From Thioclava sediminum (GTDB lineage: Bacteria; Pseudomonadota; Alphaproteobacteria; Rhodobacterales; Rhodobacteraceae): DNA of 64,000 nt. Position numbers and translations under genes: made by a program. Below are positions 43,816 to 52,993 of the stretch, piece by piece. Numbering within the stretch: position 1 is the stretch's first letter; each line of letters starts with the position of its first letter. The DNA is taken from contig NZ_MPZV01000005.1 in assembly GCF_002020355.1 (NCBI RefSeq), forward strand, positions 248,001 to 312,000. Reading direction: 5' to 3'. The notes beneath the pieces are model-generated. The model saw nothing but the letters and a program-made list of their open reading frames with translations, did not search any database and was not told the DNA's origin.

Positions 43816-45009
43816 ATGGCAACGAAGATTTCCCGGCTGCGGCTGATCCTGGCAGGTGGCGTCGCGCTGACGGCGTTGGCCGCCTGTAACCCGAACGGGT
43901 TCGATCTGGACATGCGCGGCTATGGCAATGGCGGGCTCGACACGAGCGCCGCCGCCCGGCAGGCGGTGCAGGATCGCCCGCGCCCGAATGATCAGGGCAT
44001 CATCACCTACCCGAATTATCAGGTCGTCGTGGCGCGCCGCGGCGATACGGTCAATTCCGTCGCGCAGCGGATCGGCACCGATCCCGGCGCGCTGGCTCGC
44101 TACAACGCGGTCTCGCCCGATGCGGTGCTGAACGCGGGCGAAGTGCTGGCCCTGCCCAACAAGGTCGCGACCACGGGCGGCTCCACGACGCCGGGCAACT
44201 CCAGTGCCCTGACGTCGGAAACGATCGACATCACCTCGCTCGCCTCGAACGCGATCGATAGATCGCAGGCGAACCAGCCCGCCAAACCGACCCCGGCCTC
44301 GGCCCCGGTCTCCACCAACAGCGCCGAGCCGATCCGCCACAAGGTCGCACGCGGCGAGACCGCCTATTCCATCGCGCGCTACTACTCGGTGCCGGTGAAG
44401 GCGCTGGCCGAGTGGAACGGGTTGCCGAACGATCTGCGGGTGCGCGAAGGTCAGGTGCTGATCATCCCGGTCGCGTCGAGCCGCCAGCCCGCGAAGGTCG
44501 AAACGGCAACGGCCACGACTGCGCCGGGCACCGGTTCGCCGACCCCGGTGCCGCCCTCCGCGGCAGAGCCCCTGCCCCAGAAGACACCGCCGAAAGCGTC
44601 CGAGCCGGTCAAAACGAAGACCCCGGACATGAGCACCGATCGCACCAAGGCGTCGGACACGTCGAAGATGGCGATGCCGGTGCCGGGTTCGATCATCCGA
44701 CCCTACAAGAAGGGCTCGAACGACGGGGTCGACATCTCGGCCACGGCCGGAACCTCGGTGAAAGCCGCCGAGAGCGGCACCGTGCTGCTGATCAGCCAGG
44801 ACACCGACGATGTCGCCTTCCTCGCGATCAAGCATCCCGACAATCTGGTGACGGTCTATTACAACGTGACCGGGATCACGGTGAAGAAAGGCGCGAGCGT
44901 CAAGCGCGGCCAGACCATCGCCAAGGTCGCGTCCGGCGATCAGGGCTATCTGCATTTCGAGGTCCGCAAGGGGATCGATTCCGTCGATCCGATGCCCTAC
45001 CTCAACTGA
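43816..45009 (+). CDS. nlpD: NlpD-like lipoprotein with two LysM domains and a degenerate M23 domain
   Basis: 397 residues. Lipobox ALTALAAC gives an acylated Cys near residue 21. LysM domains at about 70-115 (VVVARRGDTVNSVAQRIGTD) and 170-215 (HKVARGETAYSIARYYSVPV) bind peptidoglycan. After a Pro/Thr/Lys linker comes a LytM/M23 fold (NDGVDISATAGTSVKAAESG ... LHFEVRKGIDSVDPMPYLN) whose first zinc histidine is missing, as I remember for E. coli NlpD. It therefore likely activates amidases rather than cutting peptidoglycan. The ATG at 43816 is preceded by GAGGACGAGCGG. Confidence 0.92.
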   Translation: MATKISRLRLILAGGVALTALAACNPNGFDLDMRGYGNGGLDTSAAARQAVQDRPRPNDQGIITYPNYQVVVARRGDTVNSVAQRIGTDPGALARYNAVSPDAVLNAGEVLALPNKVATTGGSTTPGNSSALTSETIDITSLASNAIDRSQANQPAKPTPASAPVSTNSAEPIRHKVARGETAYSIARYYSVPVKALAEWNGLPNDLRVREGQVLIIPVASSRQPAKVETATATTAPGTGSPTPVPPSAAEPLPQKTPPKASEPVKTKTPDMSTDRTKASDTSKMAMPVPGSIIRPYKKGSNDGVDISATAGTSVKAAESGTVLLISQDTDDVAFLAIKHPDNLVTVYYNVTGITVKKGASVKRGQTIAKVASGDQGYLHFEVRKGIDSVDPMPYLN

Positions 45010-45017
45010 TCTTGCGC

Positions 45018-45044
45018 GGCGGGCCAGAGATGTTCCGGCCCGCC
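45018..45044. terminator. Hairpin between convergent nlpD and lrp-type genes
   Basis: GGCGGGCC (45018-45025) pairs perfectly with GGCCCGCC (45037-45044). No T-run follows on either strand, so it may be a weak bidirectional terminator or an mRNA end-stabilising structure. Confidence 0.45.
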
Positions 45045-45060
45045 CGCACGCCCTGCCCGC

Positions 45061-45486
45061 TCATCCCGCGACAGGCGCAAGCAGCAGACAGCTCTCGCTG
45101 TTGAGCACCCCCGGAATTTCCCGAATATCGCGCAAGGCCCGGTCGAATTCGCCCAGGGTCTCGGCCCGGATTTCCGCCACCAGATCCCAGTTGCCATTGG
45201 TCGCGAAGACCGTCGTCACCTCCGGGATGCGGTGCAGCGCCCGGATCACCGCGCGCGACATCTTGCCCTGCAACTCGACCAGCGTGATCGCGCGCACCTG
45301 CCCCTCAACATCCGTCTCTGTCTCGATGGTGAAGCGCCGGATCTGCCCCGAGGCGACCAGCGCCTCCAGCCGGGCCCGCGCGGTCGTGCGCGACACGCCC
45401 ACCTGCAGCGCCAGATCGGTCATCGAGAGCCGCGCATCCGCGCGCAGCGCGGCCATGATCGCGCGGTCCGTATCGTCGAGCTGCAT
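45061..45486 (-). CDS. Lrp/AsnC family transcription regulator
   Basis: 141 residues. N-terminal helix-turn-helix (LDDTDRAIMAALRADARLSM, TDLALQVGVSRTTARARLEA) and C-terminal RAM/AsnC ligand domain (VRAITLVELQGKMSRAVIRA, VTTVFATNGNWDLVAEIRA). The ATG at 45486 follows GGAGGGGTA. A longer in-frame extension translates the operator region and is rejected. Divergent from arginase across 121 bases holding TTGATCAA repeats, so it probably senses arginine or ornithine and controls the adjoining catabolic genes and itself. Confidence 0.92.
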   Translation of the reverse strand: MQLDDTDRAIMAALRADARLSMTDLALQVGVSRTTARARLEALVASGQIRRFTIETETDVEGQVRAITLVELQGKMSRAVIRALHRIPEVTTVFATNGNWDLVAEIRAETLGEFDRALRDIREIPGVLNSESCLLLAPVAG

Positions 45487-45497
45487 TACCCCTCCGT

Positions 45498-45528
45498 TTT
45501 GATCAACTGACTTATCAAATTGATCAAA
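45498..45528. promoter_or_regulatory. Candidate Lrp-type operator: two TTGATCAA sites 21 bases apart
   Basis: TTTGATCAA (45498-45506) and TTGATCAAA (45520-45528), each with an 8-bp perfect palindrome, have centres 21 bases apart (two helical turns). A related TATCAAA lies between. They lie just upstream of the leftward regulator gene and about 80-110 bases before the arginase start. Confidence 0.6.
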
Positions 45529-45607
45529 TTTAGTTCCGTTTTGCGCAAATTGACAAGCGAAACCTCTGCGCCATTTCGTCAGACTAAGACCAACAAGGGA
45601 GATTTCG

Positions 45608-46534
45608 ATGACACGCACAGTTTCGATTCTGGGCGCGCCTATTCAAACTGGCGCTTCGCAACCCGGCTGCATCATGGGTCCGGCCAGTCTGCGCATCGCG
45701 GGGCTGGGCGACATCCTGACCGAGCTGGGCTGGGAGGTGGATGATCTGGGCGACCTGTCGATCGCCCCGCAAGAGCCGGTGCCGCACAAGAATCCCGCGA
45801 TCCACGATCTGGCCGAAACCCGTGCCTGGATCGAGGCGCTCTCGCAGGCGGCGTTCGATGCCGCGCAGACCCATGACCGCCCGATCTTCATCGGCGGCGA
45901 TCATGCGCTGGCCGCAGGCACGCTGAGCGGCCTCGCACGGCACGCGAAGACGCAAGATCGCCCCTTGTTCGTCCTGTGGCTCGACGCCCACCCGGACCTG
46001 CACACGCTGGAAACCACGACCAGCGGCAACCTGCATGGCACCCCCGTGGCCTATGTCACCGGCCAACCCGACTTCGAGGCCTTCCCGCCGCTAGAAGCCA
46101 GTATCGATCCGAAGAATTTCTGCATGATGGGCATCCGCTCGGTCGATCCGGCGGAACGCGCGCGCATCAAGCAGATCGGCTTGGAAGTCCATGACATGCG
46201 CGCCATCGACGAGACCGGCGTGCTGGCGCCCCTGCGCGCCTTCCTCGACCGCGTGCGCGAAGCCAACGGCCTTCTACATGTCAGCTTCGACGTCGATTTC
46301 CTTGACCCCGGCATCGCGCCCGCCGTGGGCACCACCGTGCCGGGCGGCGCCACGTTCCGCGAGGCGCATCTGATCATGGAAGAGGTCGGCGACAGCGACC
46401 TCGTGACCTCGCTCGACATTGTCGAGCTCAACCCTTTCCTCGACGAACGCGGCCGCACGGCGAAACTGCTCTGCGACCTCGCAGCCAGCCTCTTTGGCCG
46501 CCGCGTTCTCGACCGCATGACACGGAGCTTTTGA
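45608..46534 (+). CDS. rocF: Arginase
   Basis: 308 residues. A di-manganese enzyme hydrolysing arginine to ornithine and urea. Metal motifs: IGGDHALAAGTLSG (His), LWLDAHPDLHT (Asp-His-Asp) and SFDVDFLDP (Asp-Asp), plus the PGGATFREAHLIME loop. Rules out agmatinase less strictly, but GNLHGTPVAYVTG and the OCD neighbour favour arginase. Preceded by GGGAGATTTCG. The stop overlaps the next start (TGATG, 46532-46536). Confidence 0.93.
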   Translation: MTRTVSILGAPIQTGASQPGCIMGPASLRIAGLGDILTELGWEVDDLGDLSIAPQEPVPHKNPAIHDLAETRAWIEALSQAAFDAAQTHDRPIFIGGDHALAAGTLSGLARHAKTQDRPLFVLWLDAHPDLHTLETTTSGNLHGTPVAYVTGQPDFEAFPPLEASIDPKNFCMMGIRSVDPAERARIKQIGLEVHDMRAIDETGVLAPLRAFLDRVREANGLLHVSFDVDFLDPGIAPAVGTTVPGGATFREAHLIMEEVGDSDLVTSLDIVELNPFLDERGRTAKLLCDLAASLFGRRVLDRMTRSF

Positions 46535-47589
46535 TGGATATGTTCCCTCTCGCCCCCTCCAAACTGGCCTTCGTGCCCTTCGTCTCCGTCGCCAATATGA
46601 TGAAGCTGGTGAACGAGATCGGCCCCGAACAGGTGATGCGCGACCTCGCCGCCTATATTGAAGAGGATTTCCGCCGCTGGCCGGATTTCGACAAGACCCC
46701 GCGCGTGGCAAGCCATTCGGCGGAGGGCGTGATCGAGCTGATGCCGACCGCGGACGCCGAGAATTACGGCTTCAAATACGTCAACGGCCACCCCAAGAAC
46801 GGCCGCACCGGGCACCAGACCGTGACGGCTTTCGGCGTGCTGTCTTCGGTCGCGACGGGCTACCCGCTGCTGATGACCGAGATGACGATGCTGACCGCAC
46901 TGCGCACCGCCGCCACCTCGGCGCTGGTGGGCAAATACCTCGCCCCGAAAGGCGCGAGCGTCATGGGCATGATCGGCAATGGTGCGCAATGCGAGTTTCA
47001 GGCGCTGGCCTTCCGCGCGATCTGCGGGATCGACACGCTGCGCCTTTACGACATCGACCCGACGGCGACCGAGAAGGCCGCGAAGAACCTGACCGCGCAA
47101 GGGTTCAGCGTCACCAAATGCCGCTCGGCCGAGGAAGCGGTGGAGGGCGCGCAGGTCATCACCACCTGCACCGCCGACAAGCAATATGCCACGATCCTGA
47201 CCGACAACATGGTCGGCTCCGGCATCCATATCAACGCGATCGGCGGCGACTGCCCCGGCAAGACCGAACTGCATCGCGACATCCTCACCCGCTCGGAGAT
47301 CTTCGTCGAATACCCGCCGCAGACCCGCATCGAGGGTGAGATTCAGGCGCTCGACGAAGACCATCCGGTAACCGAGCTGTGGAAAGTCATGCGCGGCGAG
47401 GCGGAAGGCCGTCGCGACGCAAAACAGATCACGCTGTTCGATAGCGTGGGCTTCGCGATCGAGGATTTCAGCGCGCTGCGCTACATCCATGACCGCGTGA
47501 AGGGTGGCGACTACGCGCAGATGCTCGATCTTATGGCAGACCCCGACGATCCGCGCGATTTGTTCGGGATGCTGACGCGGGCGGGCTGA
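46534..47589 (+). CDS. ocd: Ornithine cyclodeaminase
   Basis: 351 residues. It converts ornithine to proline and ammonia with NAD. Family features: LMPTADAENYGFKYVNGHPK, GYPLLMTEMTMLTALRTAAT, the NAD loop VMGMIGNGAQCEFQALAFRA, RLYDIDPTATEKA and HINAIGGDCPGKTELHRDIL. The long form with a C-terminal tail matches proteobacterial OCD. The ATG at 46534 shares one base with the arginase stop, so arginine to ornithine to proline is one coupled unit. Confidence 0.94.
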   Translation: MDMFPLAPSKLAFVPFVSVANMMKLVNEIGPEQVMRDLAAYIEEDFRRWPDFDKTPRVASHSAEGVIELMPTADAENYGFKYVNGHPKNGRTGHQTVTAFGVLSSVATGYPLLMTEMTMLTALRTAATSALVGKYLAPKGASVMGMIGNGAQCEFQALAFRAICGIDTLRLYDIDPTATEKAAKNLTAQGFSVTKCRSAEEAVEGAQVITTCTADKQYATILTDNMVGSGIHINAIGGDCPGKTELHRDILTRSEIFVEYPPQTRIEGEIQALDEDHPVTELWKVMRGEAEGRRDAKQITLFDSVGFAIEDFSALRYIHDRVKGGDYAQMLDLMADPDDPRDLFGMLTRAG

Positions 47590-47658
47590 GCCCCGCTTGC
47601 GCTCGGCGCGCGCGCGTGGCACCGAAAGCCAAACGCCCCTTTCAGACGAGTGCGCGAC

Positions 47659-48969
47659 ATGACCCATCAGACCCATCCCTATGCGGGCGACGGCAGCCAC
47701 ACCGGCAGCTACTACGCGGCTTCGGCCAATCCGGCGCCCTTGCGCGCAGAACTGGTGGGTGAACAGGAGGCGGATATCTGCGTCGTGGGCGCAGGCTTCT
47801 CGGGGCTGTCCACCGCGCTGCATCTGGCAGAAAAGGGCTATAGCGTCACCGTCGTCGAGGGCGCACGCATCGGCTGGGGCGCCTCGGGCCGCAATGGCGG
47901 TCAGGTCGTGAACGGGCTGAACGCCAGCCTCGACGTAATCGAGAGCCGCTACGGGCAGGACACCGCGAATTTCGTAGCCGGCCTCGTGATGGAAGGCGGC
48001 GACATCATCCGCGAGCGCGTCGCGACCTATGACATCCAGTGCGACCTGAAGCCCGGCAATGTCTTTGCGGGGCTGACGGCCAAGCACATGCAGGAACTGG
48101 AAGCGCGCTGGAAGCTCTGGCGCAGCTACGGCATCGACAGTCAGGATATGCTGAGCCGCGAGCAGATGCGCGAGCACGCGAATTCTGACCTCTATGCGGG
48201 CGGCATGATCGATCACAAGGGCGGGCATCTGCATCCGCTGAACCTCGCGCTTGGCGAGGCGGCGGCGGTCGAGAAGCTCGGCGGCACGATCTACGAGATG
48301 TCGCCCGTCACGTCCGTCGACACCGAAGCCGCGCGCCCGGTGATCAAGACCGCGAAGGGCCAGATCACCGCGAAGACGCTTGTGCTGTGCGGCAATGCCT
48401 ATCTCGGCCATGTTGTGCCCACGCTGGAGCGCCGCGTGATGCCCGTCTCGACGCAGGTGATGGCGACCGAACCGCTGGGCGAGGCGAAGGCCCACGAGTT
48501 GATGCCGTCCGATGCCTGTATCGAGGACGTGCGCTACATCCTCGACTATTACCGCATGTCCGCCGACAACCGCCTGCTGTTCGGCGGCGGCACGGTCTAT
48601 GGCGGGGCGGATCCGAAGGACATCAAGGCGAAGCTCTGGAAGAACCTCGAGAAGGTCTTCCCGCAGCTCAAGGGCACCAAGATCGACTACGCATGGTCGG
48701 GCAATTTCGCGCTGTCCTTCAGCCGGGTGCCGCAGATGGGCCGGATCGGGCAGAACACCTATTTCGCGCATGGCTACTCGGGCCACGGCGTGACCGGGTC
48801 GCATACCTTCGGGCGCATCCTGTCGGAGGCGATCAACGGCGATCTGACCCGGTTCGACACGTTCGCGAAACTGCCGTGGATCCCGTTCCCCGGCGGGCGC
48901 ACCTTCCGGGTGCCCTACTCGGTCGCGGGGTCGTGGTGGTATGCGCTGCGCGATCGGCTGGGGGTGTAA
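47659..48969 (+). CDS. FAD-dependent oxidoreductase (PuuB/OrdL-like, DAO family)
   Basis: 436 residues. FAD dinucleotide motif ADICVVGAGFSGLSTALHL near residue 36, GWGASGRNGGQVVNGLNASL typical of the gamma-glutamylputrescine oxidase-like group, and the C-terminal FAHGYSGHGVTGSHTFGRIL flavin-binding loop. It probably oxidises an amine or amino acid and, from its place after ocd, acts in arginine/ornithine/putrescine or proline use. The ATG at 47659 is chosen over a GTG three codons upstream. The exact substrate is unknown. Confidence 0.87.
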   Translation: MTHQTHPYAGDGSHTGSYYAASANPAPLRAELVGEQEADICVVGAGFSGLSTALHLAEKGYSVTVVEGARIGWGASGRNGGQVVNGLNASLDVIESRYGQDTANFVAGLVMEGGDIIRERVATYDIQCDLKPGNVFAGLTAKHMQELEARWKLWRSYGIDSQDMLSREQMREHANSDLYAGGMIDHKGGHLHPLNLALGEAAAVEKLGGTIYEMSPVTSVDTEAARPVIKTAKGQITAKTLVLCGNAYLGHVVPTLERRVMPVSTQVMATEPLGEAKAHELMPSDACIEDVRYILDYYRMSADNRLLFGGGTVYGGADPKDIKAKLWKNLEKVFPQLKGTKIDYAWSGNFALSFSRVPQMGRIGQNTYFAHGYSGHGVTGSHTFGRILSEAINGDLTRFDTFAKLPWIPFPGGRTFRVPYSVAGSWWYALRDRLGV

Positions 48970-49008
48970 GCCCCCTGCCCGCGACGCCAGTGATGCGGAG
49001 AGACGCGC

Positions 49009-49851
49009 TTACAGCGCGACGCCGCGCCGCCCGGCCAGATCGGTAAAATACTGCCAAGCCACGCGGCCCGAACGCGCCCCGCGCGTCGCCTGCCATTCGA
49101 TGGCCTCGGCGCGCAGGTCTTCGTCGGAAATCTCCACGCCATAGCTGTCGCAATAGCCGCGGATCATCGTGAGGTATTCGTCCTGCGAACACGGGTGGAA
49201 GCCCAGCCACAGCCCAAAACGATCGGACAGCGAGACTTTCTCCTCCACCGCCTCGGACGGGCTGATCGCAGTCGAACGCTCGTTCTCGATCATGTCGCGC
49301 GGCATCAGGTGGCGGCGGTTCGACGTCGCATAGAGGATCACGTTCGCGGGCCGCCCCTCGATCCCGCCATCCAGCACCGCCTTGAGCGATTTGTAATGCT
49401 GGTCGTCATGGCTAAACGAGAGGTCATCGCAGAACAGGATGAAGCGCATCTCGGGCGCGTCGCGCAGATGCGCGAGCAGACGGCCGACCGAGGGCAGATC
49501 CTCGCGTGCAAGCTCCACCAGCTTGAGCGGCAGCCCCTCGGCCACCGCTGCCGCGTGGGCCGCTTTCACGAGCGAGGACTTTCCCATCCCGCGCGCGCCC
49601 CAGAGAAGCGCGTTGTTCGCAGCCGCCCCGCGCGCAAACTGCAGCGTGTTGGCCAGCAGCGTGTCGCGCGAGCGGTCGATGCCGTGCAGCAGGCTGAGGT
49701 CGACGCGGTTCACCTGCGGCACGGGCTCCAGCCGATCCGGCGCCGTGTGCCAGATGAACGCGCTGGCCGAGGCGAAGTCGGGCGCGGGCTGCGGAGCGGG
49801 CGAGAGCCGCTCCAGCGCCGTGGCGATCCGGTTCAGCGCCGCGTCACTCAT
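49009..49851 (-). CDS. DUF815 family AAA-type ATPase
   Basis: 280 residues. Walker [15 protein letters not shown] (residues 83-95), Walker [11 protein letters not shown] (about 137-146), then [20 protein letters not shown] (sensor 1-like). The conserved [20 protein letters not shown] and a C-terminal helical lid follow. Function unknown. Its ATG overlaps the tatC stop by four bases (49848-49851), so it is the last gene of the tat operon. Confidence 0.87.
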   Translation of the reverse strand: MSDAALNRIATALERLSPAPQPAPDFASASAFIWHTAPDRLEPVPQVNRVDLSLLHGIDRSRDTLLANTLQFARGAAANNALLWGARGMGKSSLVKAAHAAAVAEGLPLKLVELAREDLPSVGRLLAHLRDAPEMRFILFCDDLSFSHDDQHYKSLKAVLDGGIEGRPANVILYATSNRRHLMPRDMIENERSTAISPSEAVEEKVSLSDRFGLWLGFHPCSQDEYLTMIRGYCDSYGVEISDEDLRAEAIEWQATRGARSGRVAWQYFTDLAGRRGVAL

Positions 49852-50720
49852 GCCTTGCCGTCCTTCTCGTCCTCTTCGTCCTCGTCATCGTCCCATTCGT
49901 CGGGGTCGATCCAGGTGCCTTCGGCGCGCATCCGGGCTTCGCGGGTCTTCTCGATCCGTTTCACGAGCTGGATGGAAATCTCGTAGAGACCGTAAACCAC
50001 CGTGAACAGAATGACCTGAGAGATCACATCCGGGGGCGTGGCGATCGCCGCCACCACGAGGATCGCGACCACCGCGTATTTGCGCATGTTGCCGAGACCT
50101 TCGGAGGACACGAGCCCCGCCTTGCCCATCAGCGACAGCAGCACGGGCAGCTGGAAGCAGATCCCGAAAGCCATGACGAACTTGATCGTCAGGTTGAGAT
50201 ATTCCTGCACCGAACCCTGGAAGCCGATGGCGGCCATCTCGTTCGCGCCCGAAGTCGCGCCGATCTCGCCCTGCTGGAAGCCGAGGAAGAAGTTAAAGGC
50301 CAGCGGCAGGATGATGTAATAGGCAAACGCCGCGCCAAGGAAGAACATCACCGGCGAGGCGATCAGGAAGGGCAGGAACGCGTTCTTCTCGTTGCGATAG
50401 AGGCCCGGCGCCACGAACCGCCACATCTGATAGGCGATGATCGGGAAAGCCAGGGCAAAACCGCCGAGGAAAGAGATGTTGATTGCGACGAAGAAGCCTT
50501 CCTGCAGCTTGATCAGGTAGAGGCCGCATTGCTCGCCGCGCGATTCCAGTGCCGAGCAGACCGGGCGGGTCAGGAAGTTGAAGATCGGGTTCCAGACCGT
50601 GTAGCAGACCACCATCGCGACGATGAAGGCCCCCAGCGAATAGAGGATGCGCGTGCGCAGTTCGGCAAGGTGCTCGATCAGCGGGGCCGAGCTTTCCTCG
50701 ATCTCGTTATTGTCGCTCAT
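49848..50720 (-). CDS. tatC: Twin-arginine translocase subunit TatC
   Basis: 290 residues, six membrane spans. TatC binds the twin-arginine signal. Family features: [20 protein letters not shown] at the N-terminus, [50 protein letters not shown] and [20 protein letters not shown]. An acidic C-terminal tail ([19 protein letters not shown]) is unusual but fits the reading frame. ATGA overlap with tatB upstream and the DUF815 gene downstream. Confidence 0.97.
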   Translation of the reverse strand: MSDNNEIEESSAPLIEHLAELRTRILYSLGAFIVAMVVCYTVWNPIFNFLTRPVCSALESRGEQCGLYLIKLQEGFFVAINISFLGGFALAFPIIAYQMWRFVAPGLYRNEKNAFLPFLIASPVMFFLGAAFAYYIILPLAFNFFLGFQQGEIGATSGANEMAAIGFQGSVQEYLNLTIKFVMAFGICFQLPVLLSLMGKAGLVSSEGLGNMRKYAVVAILVVAAIATPPDVISQVILFTVVYGLYEISIQLVKRIEKTREARMRAEGTWIDPDEWDDDEDEEDEKDGKA

Positions 50721-51340
50721 GCGTCACCCTTCTTCGCGGCGGGTTTCTTCGCCGCCGTCTTTTTGGCCGCCGGTTTGGCACCGGTTTTCGCGGCGGGTTT
50801 ACTGCTCGACTTGGTTGCCGGCTTGGCGCTGGATTTCGCTGCGGTCGAAGTGCCCGTCTTGGTGCCAGTCGTCTTGGCGCCAGTCTTCGGCGCGGCTTTC
50901 TTCGCAGCGGGCTTGGCCGCCGGCTTGCTTGCCGTCTTGGATGTCTCGGGTTTGGCCGTCTCGGCCGGGCTCGCCTCGGGTTGGGCTGCCTCAGGCTTGG
51001 GCGGCTCCGCGTCGGGATCGGGCTTGAGCGAGGTCTTCCCACTCTCGGACCGGCCCGGCTCCCATTTCTCGAACGCATCGGTCGCTTTTTCCAGCGCGTC
51101 GAGCCCGAGCGATTTCTTGGACGCCAGCGATTTCAGATCGCGCACGGAGCCCGCGGCTTCATCAAGCCCGGTATCCTTCGCCGCATCTTCCATCGCCCGC
51201 GAAAACTCGCGCCCCATCGCCTTGGCCTTCGCAGTGATGCGGCCAAGCTGGTGGAACATCTTGGGCAGATCCTTCGGCCCCACGACGATCAGCGCCACGA
51301 CGCCGATCAGCAGAAGCTCGCTCCAACCGATGTCTAACAT
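50717..51340 (-). CDS. tatB: Twin-arginine translocase subunit TatB, with a Lys/Ala/Pro-rich tail
   Basis: 207 residues. TatB core: [20 protein letters not shown] membrane helix, hinge [15 protein letters not shown], and an amphipathic helix ([20 protein letters not shown]). From about residue 125 onwards the protein is a Lys/Ala/Pro/Thr repeat ([39 protein letters not shown]) resembling histone H1 tails. The core is what TatC binds; the tail's job is unknown. tatA precedes it by 77 bases. Confidence 0.94.
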   Translation of the reverse strand: MLDIGWSELLLIGVVALIVVGPKDLPKMFHQLGRITAKAKAMGREFSRAMEDAAKDTGLDEAAGSVRDLKSLASKKSLGLDALEKATDAFEKWEPGRSESGKTSLKPDPDAEPPKPEAAQPEASPAETAKPETSKTASKPAAKPAAKKAAPKTGAKTTGTKTGTSTAAKSSAKPATKSSSKPAAKTGAKPAAKKTAAKKPAAKKGDA

Positions 51341-51417
51341 GAGTGCTCAGGCCTCCGGCCGATTGAGGACGCAAAGGCAAACGGGCACCAGCCCGCAACC
51401 CCCGAATGCGATCAGGC

Positions 51418-51645
51418 TCAGGCCTTGTCTTTTTCTTTCTGGACTTCGTCAGCCGGGGTCACGTCACGTGCCTCGTCGACGGTGCCGTCCTCGATTTCTT
51501 TCGAGCCGTCGCTCACGCCTTTCTTGAAGGCGGTGATGCCTTTGCCGACTTCACCCATGAGCGAGGAAATCTTGCCGCGGCCAAAAAGAACCAGAACCAC
51601 GACGGCGATCAGAAGAAGGCCGGGAAGGCCGATATTGTTGAGCAT
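51418..51645 (-). CDS. tatA: Twin-arginine translocase subunit TatA
   Basis: 75 residues. One membrane helix ([19 protein letters not shown]), the hinge [16 protein letters not shown], an amphipathic helix ([16 protein letters not shown]) and an acidic tail. Oligomers form the pore of the twin-arginine export system. The ATG at 51645 follows GGAGAGACAACA; a start seven codons upstream is possible but has no better signal. It heads tatA-tatB-tatC-DUF815. SoxB, SoxC and SoxY in this window carry twin-arginine leaders. Confidence 0.95.
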   Translation of the reverse strand: MLNNIGLPGLLLIAVVVLVLFGRGKISSLMGEVGKGITAFKKGVSDGSKEIEDGTVDEARDVTPADEVQKEKDKA

Positions 51646-51766
51646 TGTTGTCTCTCCTCTGGTCACGGGCCCGCCGCCCGCGCCTTATGTCGGTCCCGAG
51701 TTTTAGGATCATGCGGGCCTCAATCCTAGAGCGATTCCGCCCAAACGGGGCTTTGAGGGGCAGATT

Positions 51767-51786
51767 ACTGACAGTTCATTGTCAGT
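51767..51786. promoter_or_regulatory. Operator palindrome ACTGACA-N6-TGTCAGT
   Basis: Perfect 7-bp arms at 51767-51773 and 51780-51786, 47 bases before the start of the short HTH regulator. Position and symmetry suggest autoregulation by that protein. The base composition is lower in GC than the neighbourhood. Confidence 0.6.
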
Positions 51787-51832
51787 TGCCCTCCCTCGCG
51801 TTACCCTTCTAGCGACCCGACGGGAGAGCCCC

Positions 51833-52243
51833 ATGACCCGCGACGAGCGGCTGCAACAGATCATCGCCATCTTGCGCGACGGCAAGATGCATCGCGCCAG
51901 CGACCTGGCCGAGCGGCTGGGCGTTTCCGCCCGCACGATCTGGCGCGACATGGCCGAAATCTCGGCCTATGGCGTGCCTGTCGAGGGCGAGCGCGGCGTG
52001 GGCTACATCCTGCGCCGGGCCGTCGGCCTTCCGCCTCTGGTGCTGACCCGCGAGGAGCTGTCGGCGCTCGATCACCTGCTCGATCTGGCCGAGGCGGTGG
52101 ACGATCCGCGCCTTGCCGGAGGGGCCGCGAGCCTCGCCGCGAAGATCCGCGCCGCCCTGCCCTCTGCGCCGCCCGAACCGTCCGCCGAAGCCTCTCCCGA
52201 AGACGCCGGGGAAGGGCTGGCGGGGGGGCCGGGATCACGCTAG
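51833..52243 (+). CDS. Short HTH transcription regulator (YafY/DeoR-like DNA-binding domain)
   Basis: 136 residues. N-terminal winged helix-turn-helix (RDERLQQIIAILRDGKMHRA, SDLAERLGVSARTIWRDMAE, VEGERGVGYILRR) followed by PPLVLTREELSALDHLLDLA, as in YafY-type regulators. The WYL ligand domain that normally follows is absent; the protein ends in a Pro/Ala/Glu-rich tail after about residue 110. So it is either a naturally short member or a truncated one; no frameshifted remnant is seen, since marC starts 34 bases later. The ATG at 51833 follows GGGAGAGCCCC. Confidence 0.82.
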   Translation: MTRDERLQQIIAILRDGKMHRASDLAERLGVSARTIWRDMAEISAYGVPVEGERGVGYILRRAVGLPPLVLTREELSALDHLLDLAEAVDDPRLAGGAASLAAKIRAALPSAPPEPSAEASPEDAGEGLAGGPGSR

Positions 52244-52277
52244 GCTCGCCCGCGAAACTTGGAAGGGATGCCCCTAC

Positions 52278-52922
52278 GTGATCGGTGCCGAATACATCAC
52301 TGCTTTCGTGACGCTTTTCGTCATCATCGACCCGATCGGGCTGGCCCCCGTCTTTATCGCGCTGACGCTGGGCGAAAGCCACCGCGCGCGTCTGCGCATC
52401 GCCTTCCGCTCGCTCATCATCGCTGCCGTGCTGCTGACGCTGTTCGGTATCTTCGGCGACAAGATCCTTGCAGGGATCGGCATCTCCATGCCCGCCTTCC
52501 GCATCGCGGGCGGGGTGCTTTTGTTCCTCACCGCGCTCGACATGCTGTTCGAACGCCGCACCAAACGCCGCGAGGCGCAGGGCGAGGAGCACGAGGCCGA
52601 CCCCGAGACCGATCCCTCCGTCTTCCCGCTGGCGACGCCGCTGCTGGCAGGTCCCGGCGCGATGGCCACGATGATCCTGCTGGCAGGGCGCGAGGGCGGC
52701 GACTGGCTGCATGTCGTGGCGATCATCGCCATGATGCTTCTGGTGCTGGGCTGTGTCCTCGTGATGTTCCTGCTCGCCACGCCGATCGAGCGCGCGCTGG
52801 GGCGCACCGGCACGATGGTCGTCACCCGGCTTCTCGGGATGCTGCTGGCCGCGCTGGCGATCCAGTTCATCCTCGACGGGCTGCACGGTGCGGGGTTGAT
52901 GGGCGGCGTCCCGACCGGCTGA
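52278..52922 (+). CDS. MarC family integral membrane protein
   Basis: 214 residues, about six membrane spans. Family features: ITAFVTLFVIIDPIGLAPVF at the N-terminus, ISMPAFRIAGGVLLFLTALD, and FPLATPLLAGPGAMATMILL near residue 115. A charged loop (ERRTKRREAQGEEHEADPET) sits between spans. The function is not established; it is related to amino acid exporters. It starts with GTG at 52278, with GGAAGGGA 10 bases upstream. Confidence 0.85.
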   Translation: MIGAEYITAFVTLFVIIDPIGLAPVFIALTLGESHRARLRIAFRSLIIAAVLLTLFGIFGDKILAGIGISMPAFRIAGGVLLFLTALDMLFERRTKRREAQGEEHEADPETDPSVFPLATPLLAGPGAMATMILLAGREGGDWLHVVAIIAMMLLVLGCVLVMFLLATPIERALGRTGTMVVTRLLGMLLAALAIQFILDGLHGAGLMGGVPTG

Positions 52923-52993
52923 GGCAATCCGCCCTCTGGGAAAGTCACCTGAGCGGACCTATCTGAAAGAGATCGGTAGGGGTAACGAGGATC

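Noticed and set aside
46051-48804. A 917-codon leftward frame across arginase, ocd and the FAD oxidoreductase
   Set aside because: Spans three well-supported genes on the other strand and has no family features.
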